35,883 nt of DNA from DATBLQ01 sp036555325 (GTDB lineage Bacteria; Pseudomonadota; Alphaproteobacteria; Rhizobiales; Aestuariivirgaceae): the NCBI GenBank assembly GCA_036555325.1, contig DATBLQ010000049.1, positions 1 through 35,883 of the forward strand. The letters run 5' to 3'. The notes below the pieces were generated by a model. It did not search any database. It saw nothing but the letters and a program-made list of their open reading frames with translations, and was not told the origin of the DNA. Shown here piece by piece: positions 1 to 7,929 of this stretch. The position numbers and the translations under genes are program-made. Positions within the stretch are counted from its first letter, which is position 1, and each line of letters opens with the position of its first letter.

Positions 1-462
1 GGGCGCGTGATCGCGCGTGACTACGCGGCGACCCACCTCGTGCTGGTGGGCGTGCTGCAGGGGGCGATCCCCTTCGTGGCCGACCTCATGCGCGCGGTGG
101 CGCTCGATCTCACCGTCGATTTCCTGCGCACCTCGAGCTACGGCTCGGGAACGACGTCGTCGGGCACGGTCGAGCTGGTCACCGATCTGAGCGTCGACAT
201 CGCCGACCGCCACGTGCTGCTGGTCGACGACATCGTGGACACCGGCCACACCCTGGCCGCCCTCAAGCGCACGCTCGAGGCGCGCCGGCCGCGCAGCGTG
301 CGCGCGTGTGTGCTCCTGGACAAGACGGGTCGGCGCGAGACCCAGGTCACCATCGAGTACATCGGGTTCACGATCCCGAACGTGTTCGTGGTCGGCTACG
401 GCCTCGACTACGACGGGCTCTACCGCAACCTTCCGTACGTCGCCGCGCTCGACGGGATCTGA
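1..462 (+). CDS. hpt: Hypoxanthine phosphoribosyltransferase, 5'-truncated
   Basis: This is a purine-salvage phosphoribosyltransferase that joins hypoxanthine or guanine to PRPP in the cytoplasm. The reading frame is already open at base 1, so the N-terminus lies outside the window. The visible part carries the loop VGVLQGAIPFVADL, the PRPP-binding motif VLLVDDIVDTG and the C-terminal GYGLDYDGLYRNLPYV stretch typical of bacterial Hpt. Codons end almost exclusively in G or C, more strongly than in any gene after about base 930. It lies 45 bases upstream of ftsH on the same strand. The hpt-ftsH order is common in deltaproteobacteria-like phyla, whereas alphaproteobacteria usually have tilS before ftsH. 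The family call is secure; the taxonomic reading is inference. Confidence 0.9.
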   Translation, partial: GRVIARDYAATHLVLVGVLQGAIPFVADLMRAVALDLTVDFLRTSSYGSGTTSSGTVELVTDLSVDIADRHVLLVDDIVDTGHTLAALKRTLEARRPRSVRACVLLDKTGRRETQVTIEYIGFTIPNVFVVGYGLDYDGLYRNLPYVAALDGI

Positions 463-487
463 CGCGCCGCTCCGTCTTTGGGGCCGG

Positions 488-496
488 TGCTATAAT
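488..496 (+). promoter_or_regulatory. Extended -10 promoter candidate before ftsH
   Basis: The sequence TGCTATAAT is a perfect extended -10 element (TGn followed by TATAAT). No good -35 is seen 17 bases upstream, which is normal for extended -10 promoters. A start about 7 bases downstream would give an almost leaderless ftsH message, since the ATG is at 508. It lies in the foreign-looking GC-rich part of the window. There is no experimental support. Confidence 0.4.
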
Positions 497-507
497 GAGC
501 GGGCTAT

Positions 508-2427
508 ATGAACCAGGTCTACAAGAACCTCGCCCTCTGGATGGTGATCGGCCTCATCGTCATCCTCCTGTTCACCGTGTTCCAGGGTGCACAGCAGGGC
601 GGGCAGGAACAGCCCAACTTCTCCGAGTTCCTCAAGGCCCTGGACCAGGGCCGGGTCGAGTCGGTCGTCATCCGCGGCAACCTCGTGTCCTACACGCTCA
701 AGGACTCGGCGCAGACCCAGCGGACGTACATCGTCGAGTACCCGGACCTCGTGAAGACGCTCAAGGATCGCGGCGTCCGCATCGCCGTGAAGCCCCCGGA
801 CTCCAATCCCTGGTACGCGATCTTCCTGCAGTGGGTGCCCATGCTGCTCTTCATCGGCGTCTGGGTCTTCTTCATGCGCCAGATGCAGGCGGGAAGCGGC
901 AAGGCCATGGGTTTCGGCAAGTCGAAGGCCAAGCTTCTGACGGAACGGCAGGGACGAGTGACCTTTGAGGATGTGGCAGGCATCGAGGAGGCGAAGGAAG
1001 ATTTGCAGGAGATCGTGGATTTCCTGAAAGATCCTCACAAGTTTCAGAGACTCGGCGGCAAGATTCCACGCGGCGTGCTGCTGGTCGGTCCGCCCGGCAC
1101 CGGCAAAACGCTTCTGGCGCGCGCGATCGCGGGCGAAGCGAACGTGCCGTTCTTTACAATATCGGGCTCGGATTTCGTCGAAATGTTCGTCGGCGTCGGC
1201 GCTTCACGGGTGCGCGACATGTTCGAGCAAGCCAAGAAAAACGCTCCGTGCATCATCTTCATCGATGAAATCGATGCGGTTGGGCGGCATCGCGGCGCAG
1301 GCCTTGGCGGCGGCAACGACGAGCGCGAACAGACGCTCAACCAGCTCCTGGTCGAAATGGATGGGTTCGAGACAAACGAGGGCGTGATCCTGATCGCGGC
1401 CACCAATCGGCCCGATGTGCTCGATCCCGCTCTGTTGCGTCCGGGCCGCTTTGATCGCCAGGTGGTTGTGCCCAATCCCGATATCGTCGGGCGCGAACAG
1501 ATCCTCAAGGTTCATATGCGCAATGTGCCATTGGCGCCGGATGTCGATGCCAAGCTGATCGCGCGCGGCACGCCCGGTTTTTCGGGCGCCGATCTGGCAA
1601 ACCTGGTGAACGAGGCAGCACTGCTCGCGGCGCGTCGCAACAAGCGCATGGTCACCCAGCACGAGTTCGAGGATGCCAAGGACAAGGTGATGATGGGGGC
1701 CGAGCGCAAGTCCATGGCGATGTCGGAGGAAGAGAAGCAGCTCACCGCCTATCACGAGGCGGGCCATGCCATCGTGGCGCTCAATGTTCCCGCCGCCGAC
1801 CCGGTGCACAAGGCGACCATCATTCCGCGCGGGCGAGCGCTCGGCATGGTGATGCAGCTGCCGGAGGGCGATCGCTATTCGATGAAGTTCAAGCAGATGA
1901 CGTCCCGGCTTGCCATCATGATGGGCGGCCGCGTGGCGGAGGAGCTTATTTTCGGCGAGGAGAACGTAACCTCGGGCGCACAGTCGGACATCGAACAAGC
2001 CACCAAGCTTGCCCGGGCCATGGTCACCCGCTGGGGGTATTCAAAGGAACTCGGCACGGTGACCTATGGCGACAATCAGGAGGAAATTTTCCTCGGCCAT
2101 TCAGTGACACGGAATCAGAACGTTTCGGAAGCTACCTCGCAGAAGATCGATGCGGAGATCAGGAAGATCGTCGAGGCCGGACATGCTATGGCGACGAAGA
2201 TTCTAAAGACCAAGCAGAAGGATCTGGAGTCGCTGGCGAGGGGGCTGCTCGAGTTCGAGACGCTCTCCGGAGACGAGATCAAGGACCTTCTCAATGGCAA
2301 GCGGCCGAACCGCGATACCTCAGCGCCTCCTTCGGCAGGGGAGGCGGTTTCATCGGTGCCGGCAACCGGGAAAACCGGCGGGCGGCGCAAGAGTTCGGGC
2401 GATATGGAACCCCAACCTCAGGCGTGA
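508..2427 (+). CDS. ftsH: ATP-dependent zinc metalloprotease FtsH (composite sequence)
   Basis: FtsH is the inner-membrane AAA protease that degrades misassembled membrane proteins and short-lived regulators such as sigma-32. Seen in the 639 residues: a first membrane helix near 8-25, a periplasmic domain, a second helix near 103-123, Walker A GPPGTGKT at 194-201, Walker B IIFIDEID near 249-256, the SRH region near 300-320, and the zinc motif HEAGH at 416-420. Length is normal. The gene is composite. Codons before about base 930 end nearly always in G or C and the N-terminus (MNQVYKNLALWMVIG) is of a type known from deltaproteobacteria-like phyla. After that point codon use matches the rest of the window. 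The 3' end overlaps the convergent PilZ gene by 10 bases. folP and glmM follow further downstream, as usual for ftsH loci. Confidence 0.95.
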   Translation: MNQVYKNLALWMVIGLIVILLFTVFQGAQQGGQEQPNFSEFLKALDQGRVESVVIRGNLVSYTLKDSAQTQRTYIVEYPDLVKTLKDRGVRIAVKPPDSNPWYAIFLQWVPMLLFIGVWVFFMRQMQAGSGKAMGFGKSKAKLLTERQGRVTFEDVAGIEEAKEDLQEIVDFLKDPHKFQRLGGKIPRGVLLVGPPGTGKTLLARAIAGEANVPFFTISGSDFVEMFVGVGASRVRDMFEQAKKNAPCIIFIDEIDAVGRHRGAGLGGGNDEREQTLNQLLVEMDGFETNEGVILIAATNRPDVLDPALLRPGRFDRQVVVPNPDIVGREQILKVHMRNVPLAPDVDAKLIARGTPGFSGADLANLVNEAALLAARRNKRMVTQHEFEDAKDKVMMGAERKSMAMSEEEKQLTAYHEAGHAIVALNVPAADPVHKATIIPRGRALGMVMQLPEGDRYSMKFKQMTSRLAIMMGGRVAEELIFGEENVTSGAQSDIEQATKLARAMVTRWGYSKELGTVTYGDNQEEIFLGHSVTRNQNVSEATSQKIDAEIRKIVEAGHAMATKILKTKQKDLESLARGLLEFETLSGDEIKDLLNGKRPNRDTSAPPSAGEAVSSVPATGKTGGRRKSSGDMEPQPQA

Positions 2428-2726
2428 AGGCCGGCTGGCGGACAAGCGAGGGTTTCAGCGTCGCCTGATATGGAGAGCGCAGGCCCGGTAAACTCAACGC
2501 CGCATTCGGTGCCCTTGCTCCAGCGCAAGACAATCGGAAACCTCAAGTCCAGGGATGCGATCTCAAGGGTGCCTTTCAGGGGCAATATGCTTTCGTGCAG
2601 AAGGTCAAGCCTTGCACCTGTGGCGCTCAGATCCATGACCTGACAGGAGAGGCCCGCGCTTCGACTGGCAAGGCAGAAACGGCCGCCCCTTTGAACGCGG
2701 TAGCGCGGCGAGCAGCGCCGTTCCAT
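2418..2726 (-). CDS. Single-domain PilZ protein
   Basis: This is a 102-residue protein consisting of one PilZ domain, the usual cyclic-di-GMP receptor fold. It starts MERRCSPRYRV, which gives the RxxxR-type binding motif, and continues with the D-x-S-x-x-G element as DLSATGARLDL. Further PilZ hallmarks are the LRWSKGTECGVEF strand. No output domain is attached, so it probably acts through a partner, for example in motility, cell-cycle or exopolysaccharide control. A ribosome site (AGGA) lies six bases before the ATG. It is convergent with ftsH and the two ends overlap by 10 bases. A CtrA-like box lies about 80 bases upstream of the start. Cyclic-di-GMP binding is inferred from the motifs. Confidence 0.8.
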   Translation of the reverse strand: MERRCSPRYRVQRGGRFCLASRSAGLSCQVMDLSATGARLDLLHESILPLKGTLEIASLDLRFPIVLRWSKGTECGVEFTGPALSISGDAETLACPPAGLHA

Positions 2727-2803
2727 AAGGTGTCCTGACCCTCTCTTTGCGCTGTCATTTTGCGCACGGACGGAAAAATCGCAAGCTCGTGCCCTGCGGC
2801 TGG

Positions 2804-2819
2804 ATAACCATTCGTTAAC
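2804..2819. promoter_or_regulatory. CtrA-like box upstream of the PilZ gene
   Basis: ATAA-CCATTCG-TTAAC matches the CtrA consensus TTAA-N7-TTAAC at all but the first base. A partial copy, TTAACCATTCG, lies at 2874-2884. The two share the ten bases TAACCATTCG. The box sits about 80 bases upstream of the minus-strand PilZ start. The CtrA consensus is established for alphaproteobacteria; binding here is inferred. Confidence 0.4.
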
Positions 2820-2877
2820 GAAATTGCACGTCTGCCGGCACCATGACCTAAAACTGCACGCTTGCGGGAGCTCTTAA

Positions 2878-3159
2878 CCATTCGCTTCGCCTAGTGGAAC
2901 CTCTGCCGCCCAGCGCAATCTGGCGCTCATGTATTTCGATGGCCGAGGAGTGGCGAAGGACTACGTGCAGGCGCACGAGTGGATCAGTCTCGCTGCGGCC
3001 GCAGGAGATGCGCAAGCTCTCAAGACCCAAGAACTCGCCGCTGCGAAAATGTCTTCCGCGCAAGTTACGGCGTCTGTAAAAATGGCCAAGGACTGGGTGC
3101 AGGCCAAGGCACAGGAGGAGGCCACGAGGTGCCAGATTTCAAACTCAGAGTGCAACTGA
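2878..3159 (+). pseudogene. Headless Sel1-repeat protein remnant
   Basis: The frame is open from the stop codon at 2875-2877 and contains one Sel1-like repeat (AQRNLALMYFDGRGVAKDY, then AHEWISLAAAAGD) followed by a helical tail ending ...TRCQISNSECN. Intact alphaproteobacterial Sel1 proteins carry several such repeats after a signal peptide. Here everything before the last repeat is missing, and the repeat begins upstream of the only ATG (2929). This is most simply a decayed gene whose C-terminus survives. An intact short protein from 2929 (76 residues) is possible but would start in the middle of the repeat. Reading: fragment seen directly, decay inferred. Confidence 0.55.
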
Positions 3160-3252
3160 GCCGTTGCTCCCGCTAGGGTGCACGATTTCCGCTCCGGCCT
3201 TGAACACGAATTCCGCTATACTCGGAAACTCATATCGAACTCGGAGAAACTT

Positions 3253-3915
3253 ATGGCGCTGAAAATCTATGGCGTTGCCCGATCCCGTACGTCGCGTGTG
3301 CTCTGGATGGCCCACGAACTCGGAGTCCCCTATGAGCACGTGCCCGTCATCCAAGCGCGCCGTTTGGCCGACCCGGCCAAGCCAGGTGCCCGTCTCAACA
3401 CTGCTTCACCCGCATATCTGGCGATCAACCCGAACGGCAAGATACCCTGCATCGATGACGATGGTTTGGTGATGCAGGAATCGTTGGCAATTTCCCTTTA
3501 CCTTGCCAAAAAGCATGGAGGACCGCTGGCACCTCGCGACCTTGCGGAAGACGGTCTCATGACGATGTGGGCGCTATGGGCTGCCACGGCCTGCGAACCC
3601 CACACGGTTCAGATCATTTTTCACCGCGTCGACTATCCCGAAAACAAACGTGATGAAGCTGTCGTGCAAGCCGCGATTTCGGCCTTGGACCGTCCCTTGC
3701 AAGTACTGGACGAGAGCTTGAAGAAAGGCGGTGGTTTTCTGGTTGGACAGCGGTTCACGGTTGCAGACTTGAACACAGCCGAAATATTCCGCTATGCCCA
3801 ACCCGCCCCTGAGCTCCTGAGTGCCTACAAGCATGTGCTTGCGTGGCTTGCCGCATGCCAGGCCCGGCCGGCCCACAAGAAAATGATGGCGCTGCGAAGC
3901 TCTGAGCAAGAGTGA
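3253..3915 (+). CDS. Glutathione S-transferase family protein
   Basis: This is a 220-residue cytosolic GST. The N-terminal thioredoxin-like half runs from MALKIYGVARSRTSRVLW to about residue 80 and includes the glutathione-site pattern NPNGKIPCIDDDG followed by MQESLAI. The C-terminal helical half has the conserved FTVADLN element. The start at 3253 is chosen because GGAG precedes it at a good distance and the protein then begins at the first beta strand; an in-frame GTG at 3178 would add 25 residues without family support. The substrate cannot be told from sequence. The gene stands alone before folP and no operon partner is evident. Confidence 0.85.
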   Translation: MALKIYGVARSRTSRVLWMAHELGVPYEHVPVIQARRLADPAKPGARLNTASPAYLAINPNGKIPCIDDDGLVMQESLAISLYLAKKHGGPLAPRDLAEDGLMTMWALWAATACEPHTVQIIFHRVDYPENKRDEAVVQAAISALDRPLQVLDESLKKGGGFLVGQRFTVADLNTAEIFRYAQPAPELLSAYKHVLAWLAACQARPAHKKMMALRSSEQE

Positions 3916-3944
3916 GCGCGTGGCTGCAGGATAGACGACCTCTC

Positions 3945-5012
3945 ATGACCCGCTTCTATATTCGGCCGATGGGCCTTCTTGCAGGAGAAGATGCCGATGC
4001 TGCGGTGGCGCAAGGCACGGCGGGACGTATCGGCGGAGGGGGAATCGCGTTTGCCCTTGTGGAACTCATCATCCGTGAGGGACCGCGGATCGAGCGTGCG
4101 CATCGCAGCTTTCGGGAGGTATCGTCGTCGCGAGAGAGTTCGATAGGGGAAAAACTCGGACTGATTTTGGAACCGCGAACGGCTGTTGCCGGGGTGGACA
4201 TGACGCAAGCCTCAATCATGGGGATTATCAATGTCACGCCGGACAGCTTCTCCGATGGGGGCGAGGCTGCGAGGAAAGAAGATGCGATCGCCCGGGGCAT
4301 CGAGTTCGCAAAGGACGGCGCAGCGATCATCGATGTAGGAGGGGAATCGACCCGGCCCGGCTCGGACGGCATATCGATCGATGAGGAGCGCTGCCGCGTC
4401 CTCACTGTGATCAGCGAACTCGGCGGCCGGGGCCTTAAGGTGTCGATCGACACGCGCAAACCGCAAATCATGGAAGAGGCGGTGAAGGCCGGCGCAGCCA
4501 TGATCAATGATGTAACGGCCCTCAGGTTCGACCCTGAAAGCCGCAGGACGGCGGCGAAACTGAAGCGGCCGGTTTGCCTGATGCATGCGCAAGGCGATCC
4601 AAAGACCATGCAGAACAATCCCGTCTACGAGGATGTGGTGCTCGACGTGTTTGACGAGCTTCAAGACCTGATCGAGAAAGCGGTGAGCGCCGGCCTACCA
4701 AGAGGGCTGCTCCTAGCCGATCCCGGCATCGGCTTCGGCAAGACCTACCGGCATAATCTTGAGATCCTGCAGAAGCTATCGGTGTATCATGGCCTCGGGG
4801 TGCCGCTCGTCGTCGGCGCCTCGCGCAAGGCGTTCATCGGCGCGATCACGGGTGAACCGGCCGGGAAGGCCAGGGCGCACGGATCGGTGGGCATGGCGAT
4901 CGCTGCGGCGGGGCAAGGGGCGCAGATTTTGCGCGTACACGACGTGAAGGCTACCTCCCAGGCACTCAAGGCCTGGCGTGCCGCAACCGAGCCGTCAGCG
5001 TTAAGGCTTTAA
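3945..5012 (+). CDS. folP: Dihydropteroate synthase with N-terminal extension
   Basis: FolP condenses 4-aminobenzoate with 6-hydroxymethyl-dihydropterin diphosphate in folate synthesis. The core begins near residue 86 and shows IMGIINVTPDSFSDGG, the DVGGESTRPGS loop, VSIDTRKP and the late GASRKAFIG motif. About 85 residues precede the core (FYIRPMGLLAGEDADAAV and onward). A similar extension is common in alphaproteobacterial FolP, so I start at the ATG at 3945 and not at the ATG at 4200 where the bare synthase would begin. An in-frame GTG at 3912 overlaps the preceding gene and is less likely. The gene sits between ftsH and glmM, a long-standing synteny block. Confidence 0.93.
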   Translation: MTRFYIRPMGLLAGEDADAAVAQGTAGRIGGGGIAFALVELIIREGPRIERAHRSFREVSSSRESSIGEKLGLILEPRTAVAGVDMTQASIMGIINVTPDSFSDGGEAARKEDAIARGIEFAKDGAAIIDVGGESTRPGSDGISIDEERCRVLTVISELGGRGLKVSIDTRKPQIMEEAVKAGAAMINDVTALRFDPESRRTAAKLKRPVCLMHAQGDPKTMQNNPVYEDVVLDVFDELQDLIEKAVSAGLPRGLLLADPGIGFGKTYRHNLEILQKLSVYHGLGVPLVVGASRKAFIGAITGEPAGKARAHGSVGMAIAAAGQGAQILRVHDVKATSQALKAWRAATEPSALRL

Positions 5013-5081
5013 CCCTGGTTGAGCGTTTGGCATAAGGATGGAAGAAGTCGGGGTTAAGATTGACCAGCAGCGAGAGCAGAA

Positions 5082-6425
5082 ATGACGGGTGAGCTTTTTG
5101 GTACTGACGGGATTCGCGGCAAGGCGAACGGCTGGCCAATGGATACGGAAACAGTACTCAAAGTTGGCATGGCGGCAGGCAGCATGTTCACCAGGGGCGG
5201 CCACAGCCACAGGGTTGTCATCGGAAAGGACACGCGGCTTTCGGGCTACATGATCGAGCAGGCCCTGGCAGCGGGACTGCTCGCGGTCGGCATGGATGTT
5301 TTCTTCTTCGGCCCCCTTCCCACCCCGGCGGTGGCAATGCTGACGCGGTCGCTCAGAGCCGATCTGGGGGTGATGATCTCAGCGTCGCACAATCCGTTTC
5401 ACGACAACGGGATCAAGCTGTTCGGACCGGATGGCTACAAGCTGTCGGACCAGCAGGAAGAGGAGATCGGGCGGCTCGTCAAATCGGGCCCGCGCGATGG
5501 GCTGGCGAGCCCGGAGAAGGTCGGACGCGCCAAGAGAATCGAGGATGCCCAGGCGCGCTACATCGAATTCGCCAAGCGCACATTTCCCAAGGACTTGCGG
5601 CTTGAGGGTTTGCGCATCGTGATCGATTGCGCAAACGGCGCTGCCTATCGCGTCGTACCGACGGCGCTGTGGGAGCTTGGCGCTGAGGTGATCGTGATCG
5701 GCAACGACCCCAACGGCTTCAATATCAACGAAAAGTGCGGCTCGACACATCCTGAAGGGGTCTGCGAGAAGGTGAAGGAAATGCGTGCCGATATCGGCGT
5801 TGCGCTCGACGGAGACGCCGACCGGTGCATCATCGTCGACGAGAAGGGAAACATCATCGACGGTGATCAGGTGATGGCGCTCGTGGCCACCACGTGGTCG
5901 CAGGCGGGCAAGCTCACTGGAGATGGCGTGGTTGCCACCGTGATGTCAAATCTCGGGTTCGAGCGATATCTCGGCGAACATAAACTCAAGCTGCACCGGA
6001 CACGGGTGGGAGACCGCTACGTAGTGGAGAAAATGCGGGCGCACGGCTTCAACGTCGGAGGCGAGAAGTCGGGACATATCGTACTATCCGACTTCTCGAC
6101 CACGGGAGACGGGCTTATCGCGACGCTGCAGGTGCTTGCGGCCGTCAAGGCTTCCAACAAGCCGGTGAGCCAGATCTGCAGATTGTTCACGCCGCTGCCG
6201 CAAGTGATGAGGAGTGTCCGTTACAAATCGGGCAAGCCGCTGGAGGCGCCGCAAGTTCGAACGGTGATCAGCGCGATGGAGAAGAAGCTCGGCTCGAGCG
6301 GGAGGCTCGTTATTCGGCCGTCGGGCACTGAGCCTTTGATCCGTGTCATGGCCGAGGGAGATGACGAGCTCGTGGTCCGTTCGGCGGTCGAGGAAATTTG
6401 CTCGGCACTGGAGGCGGCCGCGTAG
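5082..6425 (+). CDS. glmM: Phosphoglucosamine mutase
   Basis: GlmM interconverts glucosamine-6-phosphate and glucosamine-1-phosphate on the way to UDP-GlcNAc for peptidoglycan and lipopolysaccharide. The 447 residues are the usual length. Seen: the N-terminal FGTDGIRGKAN, the catalytic serine at 102 in ISASHNP, the metal-binding DGDADR at 243-248, and the C-terminal phosphate-binding RPSGTEPLIRVMAEG. It follows folP by 69 bases on the same strand and probably shares its transcript. The ribosome site is weak (GAGAG-like, just upstream). No anomaly seen. Confidence 0.97.
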   Translation: MTGELFGTDGIRGKANGWPMDTETVLKVGMAAGSMFTRGGHSHRVVIGKDTRLSGYMIEQALAAGLLAVGMDVFFFGPLPTPAVAMLTRSLRADLGVMISASHNPFHDNGIKLFGPDGYKLSDQQEEEIGRLVKSGPRDGLASPEKVGRAKRIEDAQARYIEFAKRTFPKDLRLEGLRIVIDCANGAAYRVVPTALWELGAEVIVIGNDPNGFNINEKCGSTHPEGVCEKVKEMRADIGVALDGDADRCIIVDEKGNIIDGDQVMALVATTWSQAGKLTGDGVVATVMSNLGFERYLGEHKLKLHRTRVGDRYVVEKMRAHGFNVGGEKSGHIVLSDFSTTGDGLIATLQVLAAVKASNKPVSQICRLFTPLPQVMRSVRYKSGKPLEAPQVRTVISAMEKKLGSSGRLVIRPSGTEPLIRVMAEGDDELVVRSAVEEICSALEAAA

Positions 6426-6541
6426 CTTCGCCACCTTCCACGAAGCGGGGCAGGGCTCGGCATCGGAAAAGGCCCTCCGCTTGTCACGCTCCCGATGGCC
6501 GGGCGGGGGTGATCCAATGGCTCGCACCGCAGTCTCCGCAG

Positions 6542-6562
6542 CCCTCCCCCTTGTGGGGAGGG
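6542..6562. repeat. Palindromic repeat unit 1
   Basis: CCCTCCCC and GGGGAGGG form an 8-base stem around a five-base loop (CTTGT). It is the first of two closely similar units about 115 bases apart. Confidence 0.6.
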
Positions 6563-6674
6563 AAGCCTGAGCGCAAGCGAAGGCAGGGTGGGGTCTTCCT
6601 TCGAGGGGCCTAGGCATCACACGTGTCCAGCCCGCCGATCTTTCATCCGCTTACGGAGCAATACCCCACCCCTG

Positions 6675-6699
6675 ACCCCTCCCCACGAGGGGGAGGGGT
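6675..6699. repeat. Palindromic repeat unit 2
   Basis: ACCCCTCCCC and GGGGAGGGGT form a perfect 10-base stem around ACGAG. The arms contain the same CCCTCCCC core as unit 1. Confidence 0.65.
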
Positions 6700-6732
6700 G
6701 CACACGTCCTGAAGTTTCTCCGCCAAGCCTCT

Positions 6733-6749
6733 CTCTCCTCGTGGGAGAG
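6733..6749. repeat. Short palindrome, CTCTCC/GGAGAG
   Basis: CTCTCC and GGAGAG pair around TCGTG. It is weaker than the other two but belongs to the same type of intergenic repeat. Confidence 0.45.
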
Positions 6750-6952
6750 CGTGGCAGCACGCCTTCACGATGTTGTGGCAGCCCTTCGCCCTTGGGGAGT
6801 GGCCATCGCGTCTGCTGCATTCCTCTCGGTATTGAGCCTTGGGCGGCGCACAACCTTAGACTGAGGATACGGGCAAAAATGGGCGGCAAAAGCGCGATCT
6901 GGTTGTTGCCTCCCCACTCGACTCGCGCTGGCTCAGCTCCTATTTAAGGCGC

Positions 6953-7849
6953 ATGCCCCGCAATCGACCGGCCATACCGGCGTTCATCGCGCCCCAGATG
7001 CCTATGCTCTCGGCCGAGCCGCCCGCGGGCGAGGGCTGGATTCACGAGATCAAGCACGACGGTTTCCGAACGCTCGTCCGCATCCATGGGGCGGACATTC
7101 GCGCCTTCAGCCGTGGCGGCCATGACTGGAGCGAGAAATATCCCAGCGTGATTGTGGCGTGCCGCAGACTTCAGTGCCGGTCGGCGCTGATCGACGGCGA
7201 GGTCATTGTCCAGAGGCGGAACGGCATTGCCGACTTCGAGGCCCTGCGTGCTGCAATGGAGCACGAGCCGCACCGGCTGTTGATGTTCGCCTTCGACCTT
7301 CTGTTCCTCGATGGCCGCGACCTGCGGCGTGAGCCTTTGTGGAAGCGGCGGGAGAAGTTGCGCCAGCTCATCCCGTTCGATCCGCAAGCGGCTCTCCAGT
7401 TCAATGACCATTATGAGGGCGATGGGGCGGTGCTGTTCAAACAGGCCTGCGCCATGGGGCTGGAGGGGATCGTCTCCAAGCGCGCGCTCAGTCCTTACAA
7501 GAGCGGGCCCTCCAAGTTCTGGCTCAAGACCAAGAACGTGGTGGAAAGCGAGCTGATCCTGCTCGGGACCGACTACGACAAGGGCGGGAAGCAGATTGCC
7601 TACCTCGGAGAGAGTCAAGGAAGAGACATACGCTACGCGGGAACTGCCTTCCTCACGCTTACGGGAGGCGCACGCGAAAGGCTGCAGAGCCGAATGAGGC
7701 GTCTTGCATCAACAAAGGCGCCGGTCTGGGTGAGTCAGGCTCGCCAGCCGTCGTGGCTCAAGCCCGAGCTTCGTGTGCGCGTTCGCCACCTGCAGGGCGG
7801 CGATACATTGAGACATGCAACAGTGCTCGGCCTGTCGAAAGCGGGCTGA
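6953..7849 (+). CDS. Stand-alone ATP-dependent DNA ligase (LigC/LigD ligase-domain type)
   Basis: This 298-residue enzyme seals nicks using ATP. The nucleotidyl-lysine is K34 in motif I (EIKHDGFR). Further ligase motifs seen are DGEVIV, FAFDLLFLDG, the motif IV-like EGIVSKR and the motif V-like KFWLKTK, followed by an OB-fold segment ending in RVRHLQGGDTLRHATVLGL. Only the ligase part is present: there is no polymerase or phosphoesterase domain, and no ku gene lies in the window. It therefore resembles the LigC or short LigD ligases that many rhizobia carry in extra copies. An AAGG ribosome site precedes the ATG. It is flanked upstream by palindromic repeats. A role in end-joining or repair is inferred only. 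Confidence 0.88.
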   Translation: MPRNRPAIPAFIAPQMPMLSAEPPAGEGWIHEIKHDGFRTLVRIHGADIRAFSRGGHDWSEKYPSVIVACRRLQCRSALIDGEVIVQRRNGIADFEALRAAMEHEPHRLLMFAFDLLFLDGRDLRREPLWKRREKLRQLIPFDPQAALQFNDHYEGDGAVLFKQACAMGLEGIVSKRALSPYKSGPSKFWLKTKNVVESELILLGTDYDKGGKQIAYLGESQGRDIRYAGTAFLTLTGGARERLQSRMRRLASTKAPVWVSQARQPSWLKPELRVRVRHLQGGDTLRHATVLGLSKAG

Positions 7850-7929
7850 TCCAACTAGATTTTCACCCTCGTTGCACAGGGCCGGCTATTCATGGACCGT
7901 GTTCTCGTCGCTAACTTCCCTGCAGTGAG

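Larger units (their letters stand above)
6426..6952. other. Gene-free stretch with GC-rich palindromes
   Basis: No protein-coding gene is supported in these 527 bases. They hold three hairpin-forming sequences (listed separately) and a further inverted pair, GGGTGGGGT near 6586 with ACCCCACCC near 6663. The composition and pattern match the short dispersed palindromic repeats common between genes of Hyphomicrobiales. The last 100 bases before the ligase gene show no palindrome and may hold its promoter. Confidence 0.6.

Noticed and set aside
1204..1998. Long open frame antisense to ftsH
   Set aside because: It lies opposite strongly conserved AAA and protease motifs and its product has no recognisable domain.
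3912..3944. folP start at the GTG at 3912
   Set aside because: It overlaps the GST stop and adds residues without family support. The ATG at 3945 begins the known extension.
6398..6947. Short open frames in the gap after glmM
   Set aside because: They run through the palindromic repeats, and their products are Arg/Pro-rich with no domain.
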